Origin: an uncultured Algibacter sp.
GTDB taxonomy: Bacteria; Bacteroidota; Bacteroidia; Flavobacteriales; Flavobacteriaceae
Assembly: GCF_947495675.1 (NCBI RefSeq)
Contig: NZ_CANLZX010000010.1
Coordinates: 1 to 64,000, forward strand
Direction: 5' to 3'
Length of the DNA: 64,000 nt
Shown: piece after piece, positions 35,356 through 44,961 of the stretch
Layout: the number at the start of each line of letters is the position of its first letter
Position numbering within the stretch: the first letter of the stretch is position 1
Notes under the pieces: model-generated
Told to the model about the DNA's origin: nothing
The model's database searches: none
Seen by the model: the letters and a program-made list of their open reading frames with translations, nothing else
Position numbers and translations under genes: made by a program

Positions 35356-35415
35356 TTAATCTTAAGTTTTAATTAATCTATTATTCAATTTTATTAAAAT
35401 TAAACTTAAGATTAA
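35356..35415. repeat. 14-bp inverted repeat upstream of the transporter gene
   Basis: TTAATCTTAAGTTT (35356-35369) and AAACTTAAGATTAA (35402-35415) are perfect inverted copies with a 32-base spacer, about 50 bp upstream of the transporter start. They are AT-rich and contain CTTAAG cores. They may be an operator pair or part of a leader structure in this 219-bp gene-free region; no other element is evident there. Confidence 0.5.
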
Positions 35416-35527
35416 AACATAGTTATAAGTAGGTAAAACAATAATTTAAATTATTGATAACCTATTAAAAACTAATAAGGTGTTTTGAAAAATATAAATA
35501 TGAACTTTCAAAGTGTTAAGAGTAATA

Positions 35528-36202
35528 TTAATTAATCTTAACTTCTTTAAAATATTTACTTAAAATATTAGATGCTTCGTCCAACTCTTCTTTTGTGTTT
35601 TCGCGAGCATCTTTTAATTGATACTCCCAACCTAAGGCTTCCCATTTATGAATTCCTAATTTATGATATGGTTGAATTTCAATTTTCTCAATAGTTTTGT
35701 AATCCTTAAAAAACGCGCCCATTTGATGAAGCAATTCTGGTTTACTAGTAATTTCAGGAATTAACACATAACGCAGCCACATTTTTTTTCCTGAGGCTTC
35801 TCTATAGTTCGCAAAAGTAAATGTGGTTTCTTTATTACGCTTACCTGTTAATGCCTCATAACCTTCTTCTGTCATGTGCTTAATATCAAGCATTACTAAA
35901 TCGGCATAATCATCTAATAATGTTTTAGTAAAATGATTAAGTACACGCCCATTGGTATCAATATTTGTGTTTATACCTTCTTCTTTTAATCTTTTAAAAA
36001 AAGGTACTAGTTCTTTTGATTGTAATAAAGGTTCACCTCCTGAAACAGTAACGCCTCCTCTTTTGCCAAAGTATGACTTTTGTTTTAAAGCCATTTGTAC
36101 TAACTCTTCAATGTGGTATTCTTTACCTCCATGAGTATCAATAGTATCAGGATTATGGCAATACAGGCATTTTAATTTACAGCCTTGCAAAAAAATAACC
36201 AT
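35528..36202 (-). CDS. pflA: pyruvate formate-lyase activating enzyme
   Basis: A radical-SAM activase that installs the glycyl radical on PflB. Cys8, Cys12 and Cys15 in GCKLKCLYCHNPD, numbered from the ATG at 36202, bind the 4Fe-4S cluster, and GGVTVSGGEPLLQ follows. The frame stays open upstream from 36203 to the TAA at 36281-36283 and encodes VHSIESFGTHDGPGIR directly before that Met. This is the conserved N-terminus of the family. No ATG, GTG or TTG lies in that extension, so the true start is probably a rare codon (ATA at 36259, ATC at 36277 or ATT at 36241), or a base is wrong. The protein end is normal. It lies 163 bp downstream of pflB. Confidence 0.9.
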   Translation of the reverse strand: MVIFLQGCKLKCLYCHNPDTIDTHGGKEYHIEELVQMALKQKSYFGKRGGVTVSGGEPLLQSKELVPFFKRLKEEGINTNIDTNGRVLNHFTKTLLDDYADLVMLDIKHMTEEGYEALTGKRNKETTFTFANYREASGKKMWLRYVLIPEITSKPELLHQMGAFFKDYKTIEKIEIQPYHKLGIHKWEALGWEYQLKDARENTKEELDEASNILSKYFKEVKIN

Positions 36203-36299
36203 TCTTATTCCTGGTCCATCGTGTGTTCCGAAAGATTCAATAGAATGAACTCTTAATATGTTTTCTTTTGATTGGATAACTTAGTGTTTTAAAAATTAA

Positions 36300-36339
36300 C
36301 ATCTGAAAAAGAAGCTTTTTACACTTCATTTTTCAGATG
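36300..36339 (-). terminator. hairpin between pflB and pflA
   Basis: CATCTGAAAAAGAAG and CTTCATTTTTCAGATG form a long, slightly bulged stem, followed on the minus strand by an AT-rich tract. It could act as a partial terminator or 3'-end stabiliser, so that pflB mRNA exceeds pflA mRNA. Confidence 0.6.
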
Positions 36340-36365
36340 CATTCAAAAATAAATATAAATAAAGT

Positions 36366-38591
36366 TTAGATGGATTCGTGGAAAGAGCGTGTTATAACTT
36401 CCATTTGTTGCTCTCTAGTTAATCTAACAAAATTCACAGCATAACCTGAAACTCTAATTGTTAATTGTGGGTATTCTTCTGGGTGTTCCATCGCATCAAG
36501 TAAAGTGTCTTTATCTAAAACATTTACATTTAAGTGATGTGCGTTTCTAGAAAAATAACCATCTAAAATAGTTCCTAAATTTTCAACTCTTTCTTCTTCA
36601 TTAGAACCTAAAGATTTAGGTACTATTGAGAAAGTATTAGAAATACCATCTTGAGAATCTTTATAATCAATTTTAGCTACAGAGTTTAATGATGCAATAG
36701 CTCCTTGAGAATCTCTACCATGCATTGGATTAGCTCCTGGTGCAAATGGCACTCCTTTTGCTCTACCATCTGGAGTTGCTCCTGTTTTCTTACCGTATAC
36801 TACATTTGATGTAATTGTTAATACAGACATTGTTGGTTCTGCATTTTTATAAACTGCTAATTTTTTTAATTCATCATTAAAATCAGCTACTGCTTTAGCA
36901 GCTAGTACATCAACACGATCATCATCATTACCATAGCAAGGGAATTCACCTTCAATTTTAAAATCTACTGTTAAACCTTCTTCATTTCTAATTGGTTTTA
37001 CTTTAGCATATTTAATAGCTGATAATGAATCGGCTACAATTGATAAACCTGCAATACCATAAGCGATATTAATACTAGGGTTTGTGTCAATTAAAGCCAT
37101 TTGAGCTTTTTCGTAGTAGTATTTATCGTGCATGTAGTGAATAATATTCATTGAATCGTTATACACTCTAGCTACTTCTTTCATGGCAATTTTAAAATTA
37201 CTCATTACTTTATCGAAATCTAAATACTCCATATCTAATGGTTCAATACCATCAACCATTTGAGTTCCTGTAATTTCACATTTACCACCATTAATAGCTA
37301 ATAATAATGTTTTAGCTAGGTTTGTACGTGCACCAAAGAACTGGATAGATTTTCCTAATGCTTGGTAAGATACACAACATGCAATACCATAATCATCAGA
37401 ACCTCTATTAGTTCTCATCATTTCATCATTTTCAAACTGAATTGAAGATGTATCAATAGCTACTTTTGCACAGTAATCTTTAAAGTTTTGTGGTAATTTT
37501 TCAGACCAAAGAATTGTCATATTTGGCTCTGGTGATGGGCCTAAGTTGTAAAGAGTGTTTAAGAAACGGAAAGACGTTTTAGTTACTTTAGTTCTTCCAT
37601 CGTCAAACATACCTCCAATTGCTTCAGTTACCCAAGTTGGATCTCCAGCAAATATTTCATCATAAGCACTCATTCTTAAATGACGTACCATTCTTAATTT
37701 CATTACAAATTGATCGATAAATTCTTGAGCTTCTTCCTCATTAATTAATCCTTCTTGTAAATCATTTTCAATAAATATATCTAAAAATGTAGACACATTA
37801 CCAAGAGACATTGCTGCACCATCTTGCTCTTTTACAGCTGCTAAATAAGCCATATAAGTCCATTGTACAGCTTCTTTTGCATTTTCTGCAGGACGTGTAA
37901 GATCTAAACCATATTTAGCTCCTAACTCTATCATTTCTTTTAATGCAGAAATTTGATCTGATACTTCTTCGCGTAAACGAATTACAGCATCTGTCATTGG
38001 GCCAACTATTTTAGCTTTGTCTTCTTTTTTACATTGAATTAAATAATCAATACCATATAATGCAATACGACGATAATCTCCAATTACACGACCTCTTGCA
38101 TAATTATCAGGTAATCCTGTTAAAAATCCTAATGAACGGAATTTTTTAATTTCAGCATTATATGCAGAAAAAACACCATCATTATGAGTCTTTACATATT
38201 TTGAAAATAATTCTGTTAAATTATCATTAGGTTTTACGCCTTGCTCAGATAAAGCTTTTTGAACCACTTTAAAACCTCCAAAAGGTTTCATAGTTCTTTT
38301 TAATAACTCATCTGTTTGTAAACCTACAATTACTTCATTTTCTTTATCGATATAACCAGCTTCAAAAGCACTTACCGTAGAAATAGTATCAGTATCTAAT
38401 GAACGAACGCCATTATTTTTTCTTTCTTCTTGTGTCGCTTGCTTACAGATTTCCCATAATTTTTCAGTTTTTGCACTTGGGCCAACTAAAAACTCATGAG
38501 TTCCATAATAAGGTGTAATGTTTTGGATAACAAAATCTCTAACATCAATCTTATCAATCCAGGTTCCATTTTTAAACTGTTTTACTTCCAT
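36366..38591 (-). CDS. pflB: formate C-acetyltransferase (pyruvate formate-lyase)
   Basis: A 741-residue glycyl-radical enzyme splitting pyruvate with CoA into acetyl-CoA and formate. The active-site cysteine pair is in [20 protein letters not shown] (in part, around residue 404). The radical glycine is Gly716 in [14 protein letters not shown], 25 residues from the C-terminus, as in Escherichia coli Pfl[18 protein letters not shown] is also conserved. The length is that of true PFL rather than a diol dehydratase. An Fnr-type palindrome and an exact -7 element stand upstream, predicting expression at low oxygen together with pflA. Confidence 0.97.
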   Translation of the reverse strand: MEVKQFKNGTWIDKIDVRDFVIQNITPYYGTHEFLVGPSAKTEKLWEICKQATQEERKNNGVRSLDTDTISTVSAFEAGYIDKENEVIVGLQTDELLKRTMKPFGGFKVVQKALSEQGVKPNDNLTELFSKYVKTHNDGVFSAYNAEIKKFRSLGFLTGLPDNYARGRVIGDYRRIALYGIDYLIQCKKEDKAKIVGPMTDAVIRLREEVSDQISALKEMIELGAKYGLDLTRPAENAKEAVQWTYMAYLAAVKEQDGAAMSLGNVSTFLDIFIENDLQEGLINEEEAQEFIDQFVMKLRMVRHLRMSAYDEIFAGDPTWVTEAIGGMFDDGRTKVTKTSFRFLNTLYNLGPSPEPNMTILWSEKLPQNFKDYCAKVAIDTSSIQFENDEMMRTNRGSDDYGIACCVSYQALGKSIQFFGARTNLAKTLLLAINGGKCEITGTQMVDGIEPLDMEYLDFDKVMSNFKIAMKEVARVYNDSMNIIHYMHDKYYYEKAQMALIDTNPSINIAYGIAGLSIVADSLSAIKYAKVKPIRNEEGLTVDFKIEGEFPCYGNDDDRVDVLAAKAVADFNDELKKLAVYKNAEPTMSVLTITSNVVYGKKTGATPDGRAKGVPFAPGANPMHGRDSQGAIASLNSVAKIDYKDSQDGISNTFSIVPKSLGSNEEERVENLGTILDGYFSRNAHHLNVNVLDKDTLLDAMEHPEEYPQLTIRVSGYAVNFVRLTREQQMEVITRSFHESI

Positions 38592-38639
38592 CTCTATCTT
38601 TATTTAATATTTCTAAAATTTATATATATTTTGATACTC

Positions 38640-38683
38640 CAAAGATAGATGCTGACTTAAAATAAAAAGATGACAATTGTCAG
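38640..38683 (-). promoter_or_regulatory. Fnr-type box and promoter of pflB
   Basis: ATGACAATTGTCAG (38670-38683) contains the perfect 12-bp palindrome TGACAATTGTCA. The minus-strand -7 element TATCTTTG (38640-38647) is centred 33 bp downstream. The rest of the 341-bp gap to the ligand gene at 38933 is AT-rich with only a degenerate TACTTTG promoter (about 38901) facing that gene. Confidence 0.72.
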
Positions 38684-38932
38684 TAAACTATTGAAAAACA
38701 ATGAAATCAAAAATTCGTAAAATTTATACAACAAAATTAAGCATTTTATAAAACTAGTAAGGGTTTATTCATTTTTTAATTAATTTTAACATACAATTTT
38801 ACAAATACTAAATTGCTTATAGTCAAGTTTTTCGGTCTTGATGCCAAAAATTCAATGGATAGTCATGCAGAACTGTATTTGAAAATCCTTTAAATTTTCA
38901 TACTTTGCATCGTTGGACTTTAAAGATTCCCT

Positions 38933-40705
38933 ATGAAAGAGATTACAAGACTTTTTGATTTTCCATATTATCAATTAGAAAATAAACCTAATGACGCCGC
39001 TTTAGTAACTAAGTATAATGGCGAATGGGTAAAAACATCTACACAAGAATATATAGACAAAGCAAACGCAATTAGTAGAGCTTTATTAAAACTTGGTGTA
39101 AAAAAAGATGATAGAATTGCTCTAATATCTACAACAAATAGAACAGAATGGAATATTATGGATATTGGAATACTGCAAATTGGTGCACAAAACATTCCTA
39201 TATATCCAACTATTTGTGCAGAAGATTATGAATATGTTTTAAATCATAGCGAATCAACTTATTGTTTTGTATCTGATGAAGAGGTTCTTGAAAAAGTTAA
39301 TAAGGTTAAAAAAAATACAGGATTAAAAGAAGTTTATTCTTTCGATCATATTGAAGGTTGCAAACACTTTTCTGAATTATTAGAATTAGGTAAAGACCCT
39401 TCAAACCAAATGGAAGTAGAAACCAGAAAAGACAATGTTAAGCCTTCAGATTTAGCAACTATAATATATACATCTGGTACTACAGGTAAGCCAAAAGGAG
39501 TCATGCTATCTCATTGGAATATTACTAGTAACACCTTAGACAGCGCTCCAAGAGTGCCTTTAAAAGAAGGCCCAAATAGAGTATTGAGTTTTTTACCTAT
39601 ATGCCATGTTTTCGAGCGTGTACTTATTTATGTTTATCAACATGCTGGTGCCTCTATATATTTTGCTGAGGCAATAGATAAAATAGGTGACAATGCTAAA
39701 GAGATTAATCCCAACATGATGAGTGTTGTACCTAGGCTTCTTGAAAAAGTGTATGATAAAATAATGGCAAAAGCAGAAGAGCTTTCTGGAATAAAAAAAA
39801 CGTTATTTTATTGGGCTGTTTCTTTAGCAGAGGTTTGGGAACCATACAAAAAAAAAGGTGCTTGGTACGAATTTAAATTAAGTATTGCCAACAAACTAAT
39901 TTTTAGTAAGTGGCGCGAAGCCCTTGGTGGTGAATTACATACCATGGTATCTGGTAGTGCTGCACTTCAACCACGTTTAACAAGAATATTTTCGGCTGCT
40001 GGAATGCAGATAATGGAAGGTTATGGGTTAACAGAAACCTCTCCTGTAGTATCTGTTGGCAAATATAAAAACAACATGTTTAAAGTAGGTTGTGTAGGAA
40101 TACCTATAGATAATGTTGAAGTTAAAATAGCCGAAGATGGTGAAATTTTAATTAAAGGCCCTAACGTTATGATGGGGTATTATAAAGACCCAGAAAAAAC
40201 AGCTAGTGTGATGACTGGTGACTATTTTCATACAGGTGACAAAGGAGAAATTGACTCTGATGGATTCTTAAAAATTACAGGACGTAAAAAAGAAATGTTT
40301 AAAACATCTGGAGGTAAATACATTATCCCAACATTACTTGAAAACGAGCTTAAACAATCTCGTTTTATAGAACAAATAATGGTGATTGGCGAGGGGGAAA
40401 AAATGCCAGCCGCCTTAATTCAACCTAATTTCGAGTTTATTAACGAATGGATTGAACGTAAAAATCATCCTGTTGGAAATTCCTTTGAAGATATTGCTAA
40501 TTCTGAAATCATTCAAAAAAGAATTCAAAGGGAGGTTGACAAATGCAATCAAAAATTCGGAAAGTGGGAACAAATTAAACGTTTTGAATTAACTCCTGAT
40601 GTTTGGTCTATTGATGATGGACATCTTACACCAACCATGAAAATGAAAAGAGATTTTATTAAAAACATGTATAAAAATTTAATTGAAAAAATTTATAGAC
40701 CTTAA
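38933..40705 (+). CDS. long-chain fatty-acid-CoA ligase (AMP-forming)
   Basis: A 590-residue adenylate-forming enzyme activating fatty acids to acyl-CoA. Motifs: the P-loop TIIYTSGTTGKPKGVMLSH (around residue 178-196), GYGLTETSPVVS (around 363), YFHTGDKGEIDSDGFLKITGRKKEMFKTSGGKYI (in part) and a C-terminal lid with the catalytic-type Lys in PTMKMKR. It belongs to the large FadD-like/FAA group that often lacks membrane segments. It is followed by a MarR regulator and the fadN-fadA-fadE operon, so it probably feeds that beta-oxidation pathway. It is separately transcribed. Confidence 0.9.
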   Translation: MKEITRLFDFPYYQLENKPNDAALVTKYNGEWVKTSTQEYIDKANAISRALLKLGVKKDDRIALISTTNRTEWNIMDIGILQIGAQNIPIYPTICAEDYEYVLNHSESTYCFVSDEEVLEKVNKVKKNTGLKEVYSFDHIEGCKHFSELLELGKDPSNQMEVETRKDNVKPSDLATIIYTSGTTGKPKGVMLSHWNITSNTLDSAPRVPLKEGPNRVLSFLPICHVFERVLIYVYQHAGASIYFAEAIDKIGDNAKEINPNMMSVVPRLLEKVYDKIMAKAEELSGIKKTLFYWAVSLAEVWEPYKKKGAWYEFKLSIANKLIFSKWREALGGELHTMVSGSAALQPRLTRIFSAAGMQIMEGYGLTETSPVVSVGKYKNNMFKVGCVGIPIDNVEVKIAEDGEILIKGPNVMMGYYKDPEKTASVMTGDYFHTGDKGEIDSDGFLKITGRKKEMFKTSGGKYIIPTLLENELKQSRFIEQIMVIGEGEKMPAALIQPNFEFINEWIERKNHPVGNSFEDIANSEIIQKRIQREVDKCNQKFGKWEQIKRFELTPDVWSIDDGHLTPTMKMKRDFIKNMYKNLIEKIYRP

Positions 40706-40820
40706 TAATTAAAGATCCTATTTCAATTAAGGAATATATTTTATTATTAAAAGAAAAAAACCGTTATAACTCAAACCATTTCAGCTAAATAATTAATAAT
40801 CAATTATAATTTTACAAAAA

Positions 40821-40855
40821 ATACTATGCATGCATAGTATTTTTTTTTATATTTG
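40821..40855 (+). promoter_or_regulatory. 20-bp palindromic operator and promoter of the MarR-fad operon
   Basis: ATACTATGCATGCATAGTAT (40821-40840) is a perfect palindrome, followed by T8 and then TATATTTG (40848-40855), an exact -7 element 20 bp before the MarR ATG. The palindrome covers where the -33 element must lie, so repressor binding would block polymerase. Because it is followed by T8 it could instead, or also, terminate transcription from the ligase gene. Confidence 0.75.
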
Positions 40856-40874
40856 AACGCATTAACAAATAAAC

Positions 40875-41321
40875 ATGAAGGAAAAAACCATTGATTATGT
40901 ACTAAGAACAACATGGCTTACAGTTCAAAAAATGTACAATGAAGAAGCCGCAAAATTTGAAAGCACAATGGCAACTGGTTTTACATTGCTAAGTATTGAT
41001 CCTGAGAAAGGAACTCCTTCAACAGCCTTAGGCCCTAAAATGGGAATGGAAGCAACAAGTTTATCTAGGATTTTAAAAACCATGGAAAATAGAGGATTAA
41101 TAACAAGAAAACCAAACCCTAATGACGGACGCGGTGTTATTATTAATCTAACCGATTTTGGTATTGAAAAAAGAGAATATTCAAAAGAAAAAGTATTGTT
41201 ATTTAACGAAGCTATAAAAAATAATATTTCAGAAGAAAAACTAATACATTTCTTTGAAGTAGCCGATGTTATTAATGACATGGTTTGTAACAAAAAAATA
41301 TACAATCAATCTGATAGTTAA
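40875..41321 (+). CDS. MarR family transcriptional regulator
   Basis: A 148-residue winged-helix regulator. The recognition region reads LGPKMGMEATSLSRILKTMENRGLITRKPNPNDGRG (in part, residues about 53-88), with the wing ending in INLTDFG. Flanking helices provide the dimer interface. It is the first gene of the fad operon, 7 bp before fadN, and its promoter carries a perfect palindrome. It most likely represses its own operon until an acyl-CoA or fatty acid binds, by analogy with other MarR and FadR-type control; the effector is inferred. Confidence 0.88.
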   Translation: MKEKTIDYVLRTTWLTVQKMYNEEAAKFESTMATGFTLLSIDPEKGTPSTALGPKMGMEATSLSRILKTMENRGLITRKPNPNDGRGVIINLTDFGIEKREYSKEKVLLFNEAIKNNISEEKLIHFFEVADVINDMVCNKKIYNQSDS

Positions 41322-41328
41322 AAAAACA

Positions 41329-43737
41329 ATGAGCAAACGAAGAATTAAAAAAATAGCCATTATTGGCTCTGGAATTATGGGAAGTGGCATTGCATGTCAT
41401 TTCGCTAATATTGGTGTAGAAGTCCTTTTATTAGATATAGTTCCAAGAGAACTTAACGACAAAGAAAAAGCTAAAGGCTTAACTTTAGAAGATAAGGTAG
41501 TTAGAAATAGATTGGTTAATGATGCGCTTACTGCATCGTTAAAATCTAAACCATCTCCAATTTATCATCAAGATTTCGCTAGTAGAATTACTACCGGTAA
41601 TTTAGAAGACGACATAGCTAAAGTGGGCGATGTAGATTGGATTATGGAAGTTGTAGTCGAAAGACTAGACATCAAGAAAATGGTGTTCGAAAACTTAGAA
41701 AAATATCGTAAACCAGGAACCTTAATTACGTCTAACACCTCTGGTATTCCTATAAAGTTTATGAGCGAAGGTCGTAGTGAAGACTTCCAGAAACATTTCT
41801 GCGGTACTCACTTCTTTAACCCAGCGCGTTACTTAAAATTATTCGAAATTATTCCAGGACCAAAAACAGATGCTTCTGTATTAGAGTTTTTGAATGGTTA
41901 TGGCGAGCAATTTCTTGGAAAAACATCGGTAGTAGCTAAAGACACTCCTGCATTTATTGGTAACAGAATTGGTATTTTCAGCATTCAGAGTTTATTCCAT
42001 GCTGTTAAGGATTTAGATTTAACTATCGAAGAAGTCGATAAATTATCTGGACCAGTAATTGGTCGTCCTAAATCAGCAACCTTCCGTACTGTAGATGTTG
42101 TTGGGTTAGATACTTTGGTTCACGTAGCAAATGGTATTGCAGAAAACTGCCCTAACGACGAACGATTAGAGCTGTTTAAACTACCAGGTTTCATCAAAAC
42201 AATGATGAAAAACAAATGGTTAGGAAGTAAAACAGGTCAAGGTTTTTACAAAAAACAAGTATCTCCAGATGGGAAAAAAGAAATTTTATCACTTGACTTA
42301 AACACACTAGAATATCGTTCTGCTAAACGTGCAAAATTTGCAACTTTAGAACTTACGAAAACGATTGATAAGGTTGTTGACCGATTTAAGGTATTAGTAA
42401 AAGGAAAAGATAAAGCTGGTCAATTCTACAGAAAAAGCTTTGCAGCCTTATTTGCTTATGTTTCAAATAGAATTCCTGAAATAACAGACGATTTATATAA
42501 AATTGATGATGCTATGAAAGCGGGGTTTGGATGGGAACATGGTCCTTTCCAAATTTGGGATGCTATAGGCGTTGAAAAAGGTATTGAAATTATGAAAGCT
42601 GAAGGTTTAGAGCCTGCTGCTTGGGTAAACGAAATGTTAGCTTCTGGAAATTCTTCTTTTTACACCGTAAAAGAAGGCGCGAGTTATGCTTACGATATTC
42701 CTAAGAAATCACAAGAAAAAATTCCAGGACAAAACAGTTTCATTATTTTAGATAACATTAGAAAATCTAACGAAGTATTTAAGAATTCTGGAGTTGTTAT
42801 TGAAGATTTAGGAGATGGCATCTTAAACTGCGAGTTCCAATCTAAAATGAATACTATTGGTGGCGATGTTCTTGCAGGATTAAATAAGGCTATTGATTTA
42901 GCCGAAAAAGATTTTGCTGGTTTAGTTGTTGGTAATCAAGCTGCAAACTTCTCTGTTGGTGCCAACATTGGAATGATTTTCATGATGGCTGCAGAGCAAG
43001 AGTACGACGAGCTTAACATGGCTATTAAATATTTCCAAGACACCATGATGCGTATGCGTTATTCTTCAATCCCAACTATTTCTGCACCTCACGGTATGGC
43101 TTTAGGTGGTGGTTGTGAATTATCATTACACGCCGATAAAGTAGTTGCTGCAGCAGAAACCTACATGGGACTCGTAGAGTTTGGTGTTGGTGTGATCCCT
43201 GGTGGTGGAGGTTCTAAAGAAATGGCCTTAAGAGCATCAGATACATTTAGAAAAGGAGATGTGCAATTAAACACACTTCAAGAGTACTTTTTAACTATTG
43301 GTATGGCTAAAGTATCAACTTCGGCTTACGAGGCTTTTGATATGGGCGTATTACAAAAAGGAAAAGATGTTGTGGTTGTTAATAAAGACCGACAAATTGC
43401 AGTTGCAAAACAACATGCTATGTTAATGGCTAATACTGGTTATACACAACCTGTAAAACGTAAAGATGTAAAAGTACTTGGTAAACAAGCTTTAGGTATG
43501 TTTTTAGTAGGAACAGATTCTATGAAAGACTCCAACTACATTTCTGAACACGACATGAAAATTGCTAATAAACTAGCCTACGTTATGGCTGGTGGAGATT
43601 TATCTGAGCCAACTTTAGTTAGCGAGCAATATTTATTGGATTTAGAGCGTGAAGCCTTCCTAAGTTTATGTACAGAGCGTAAAACTTTAGAACGTATTCA
43701 GCATATGTTAACCAAAGGTAAACCTTTAAGAAACTAA
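41329..43737 (+). CDS. fadN: 3-hydroxyacyl-CoA dehydrogenase/enoyl-CoA hydratase (FadN type)
   Basis: About 802 residues from the ATG at 41329 (MSKRRIKKIAIIGSG); a longer frame to 41266 lies within the MarR gene and is not used. The N-terminal Rossmann dehydrogenase (IIGSGIMGSGIACHFAN) is followed by the C-terminal dimer domain (NTSGIPIKFM, GTHFFNPARY) and then a crotonase domain (VGANIGMIF, PHGMALGGGCELSLHAD, GVIPGGGGSKEMA). The order, dehydrogenase first and hydratase last, is that of Bacillus FadN and the reverse of E. coli FadB. It performs two beta-oxidation steps with the FadA thiolase. Confidence 0.9.
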   Translation: MSKRRIKKIAIIGSGIMGSGIACHFANIGVEVLLLDIVPRELNDKEKAKGLTLEDKVVRNRLVNDALTASLKSKPSPIYHQDFASRITTGNLEDDIAKVGDVDWIMEVVVERLDIKKMVFENLEKYRKPGTLITSNTSGIPIKFMSEGRSEDFQKHFCGTHFFNPARYLKLFEIIPGPKTDASVLEFLNGYGEQFLGKTSVVAKDTPAFIGNRIGIFSIQSLFHAVKDLDLTIEEVDKLSGPVIGRPKSATFRTVDVVGLDTLVHVANGIAENCPNDERLELFKLPGFIKTMMKNKWLGSKTGQGFYKKQVSPDGKKEILSLDLNTLEYRSAKRAKFATLELTKTIDKVVDRFKVLVKGKDKAGQFYRKSFAALFAYVSNRIPEITDDLYKIDDAMKAGFGWEHGPFQIWDAIGVEKGIEIMKAEGLEPAAWVNEMLASGNSSFYTVKEGASYAYDIPKKSQEKIPGQNSFIILDNIRKSNEVFKNSGVVIEDLGDGILNCEFQSKMNTIGGDVLAGLNKAIDLAEKDFAGLVVGNQAANFSVGANIGMIFMMAAEQEYDELNMAIKYFQDTMMRMRYSSIPTISAPHGMALGGGCELSLHADKVVAAAETYMGLVEFGVGVIPGGGGSKEMALRASDTFRKGDVQLNTLQEYFLTIGMAKVSTSAYEAFDMGVLQKGKDVVVVNKDRQIAVAKQHAMLMANTGYTQPVKRKDVKVLGKQALGMFLVGTDSMKDSNYISEHDMKIANKLAYVMAGGDLSEPTLVSEQYLLDLEREAFLSLCTERKTLERIQHMLTKGKPLRN

Positions 43738-43741
43738 AAAA

Positions 43742-44935
43742 ATGAAAACAGCATATATAGTAAAAGCATATAGAACAGCAGTTGGTAAAGCACCAAAAGG
43801 CGTGTTCCGTTTTAAAAGAACAGATGAATTGGCAGCAGAAACCATCAAATATATGATGAAAGAATTGCCAGGATTAGACCCAAAGCGTATCGACGATGTT
43901 ATTGTTGGTAACGCTATGCCAGAAGGTTCTCAAGGATTAAATATGGCGCGTTTAATCTCGCTTATGGGATTAGAAGTTATTGATGTTCCAGGTGTCACCG
44001 TAAACCGCTTTTGTTCTTCAGGAGTTGAAACTATTGGTATGGCTACAGCAAAAATTCAAGCTGGAATGGCCGATTGTATTATAGCCGGTGGTGCAGAAAG
44101 CATGAGTAGCGTGCCTATGACAGGTTTTAAACCAGAACTGAATTATGATGCGATTGTAAAAGCAGGTCATGAAGATTATTATTGGGGCATGGGTAATACT
44201 GCCGAAGCTGTTGCAAAACAGTTTAATGTATCTCGTGAAGACCAAGATGAGTTCGCATTTAATTCGCACATGAAAGCATTAAGAGCGCAAGCTGAAAATC
44301 GTTTTCAAGATCAAATAGTACCTATTGAAGTAGAGCAAACTTACATTGATGCAAACGGAAAGAAAGCAACAAAAACGTATACCGTAACTAAAGATGAAGG
44401 ACCTCGTGCAGGAACTAGTAAAGAAGCCTTAGCAAAACTAAGAGCTGTATTTGCTGCTGGAGGAAGTGTTACAGCTGGTAATTCATCGCAAATGAGTGAT
44501 GGCGCTGCTTTTGTAATGGTTATGAGTGAAGACATGGTTAAAGAACTAGGTTTAGAGCCAATTGCAAGAATGGTAAACTATGCTGCTGCAGGTGTTGAGC
44601 CGCGTATTATGGGTATCGGACCAGTAAAAGCTATTCCTAAAGCATTAAAACAAGCAGGATTAAAACAAGACGATTTAGCTCTTATTGAATTGAATGAAGC
44701 CTTTGCTTCTCAATCGTTAGCAGTAATTAGAGAGTTAAACCTTAACCCAGATATTATTAACGTAAATGGCGGTGCTATTGCGTTGGGGCATCCACTAGGA
44801 TGTACTGGAGCGAAATTATCAGTACAGCTTTTTGACGAAATGCGTAAGCAAGACATGAAAGGTAAATATGGAGCAGTTACCATGTGTGTAGGAACAGGTC
44901 AAGGGGCTTGTGGAATATTCGAATTTTTAAACTAA
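43742..44935 (+). CDS. fadA: acetyl-CoA acyltransferase (thiolase)
   Basis: A 397-residue thiolase completing beta-oxidation. The acyl-accepting Cys is in [14 protein letters not shown] (around residue 89), the catalytic His in [16 protein letters not shown] (around 350), and the second Cys in [13 protein letters not shown] (around 385). It begins 4 bp after fadN, as in B. subtilis fadN-fadA-fadE, so the two enzymes are probably translationally coupled and work together. Confidence 0.93.
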   Translation: MKTAYIVKAYRTAVGKAPKGVFRFKRTDELAAETIKYMMKELPGLDPKRIDDVIVGNAMPEGSQGLNMARLISLMGLEVIDVPGVTVNRFCSSGVETIGMATAKIQAGMADCIIAGGAESMSSVPMTGFKPELNYDAIVKAGHEDYYWGMGNTAEAVAKQFNVSREDQDEFAFNSHMKALRAQAENRFQDQIVPIEVEQTYIDANGKKATKTYTVTKDEGPRAGTSKEALAKLRAVFAAGGSVTAGNSSQMSDGAAFVMVMSEDMVKELGLEPIARMVNYAAAGVEPRIMGIGPVKAIPKALKQAGLKQDDLALIELNEAFASQSLAVIRELNLNPDIINVNGGAIALGHPLGCTGAKLSVQLFDEMRKQDMKGKYGAVTMCVGTGQGACGIFEFLN

Positions 44936-44961
44936 TAAAGAACTAAATACAAAAATATAAA

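Noticed and set aside
40821..40848. Palindrome plus T8 as only a terminator of the ligase gene
   Set aside because: It can terminate, but its position over the expected -33 region of the MarR gene makes an operator the better primary reading; both are stated in the feature.
41266..41328. Longer FadN beginning inside the MarR gene
   Set aside because: The extension has no homology to the Rossmann N-terminus, and the ATG at 41329 immediately precedes KIAIIGSG.
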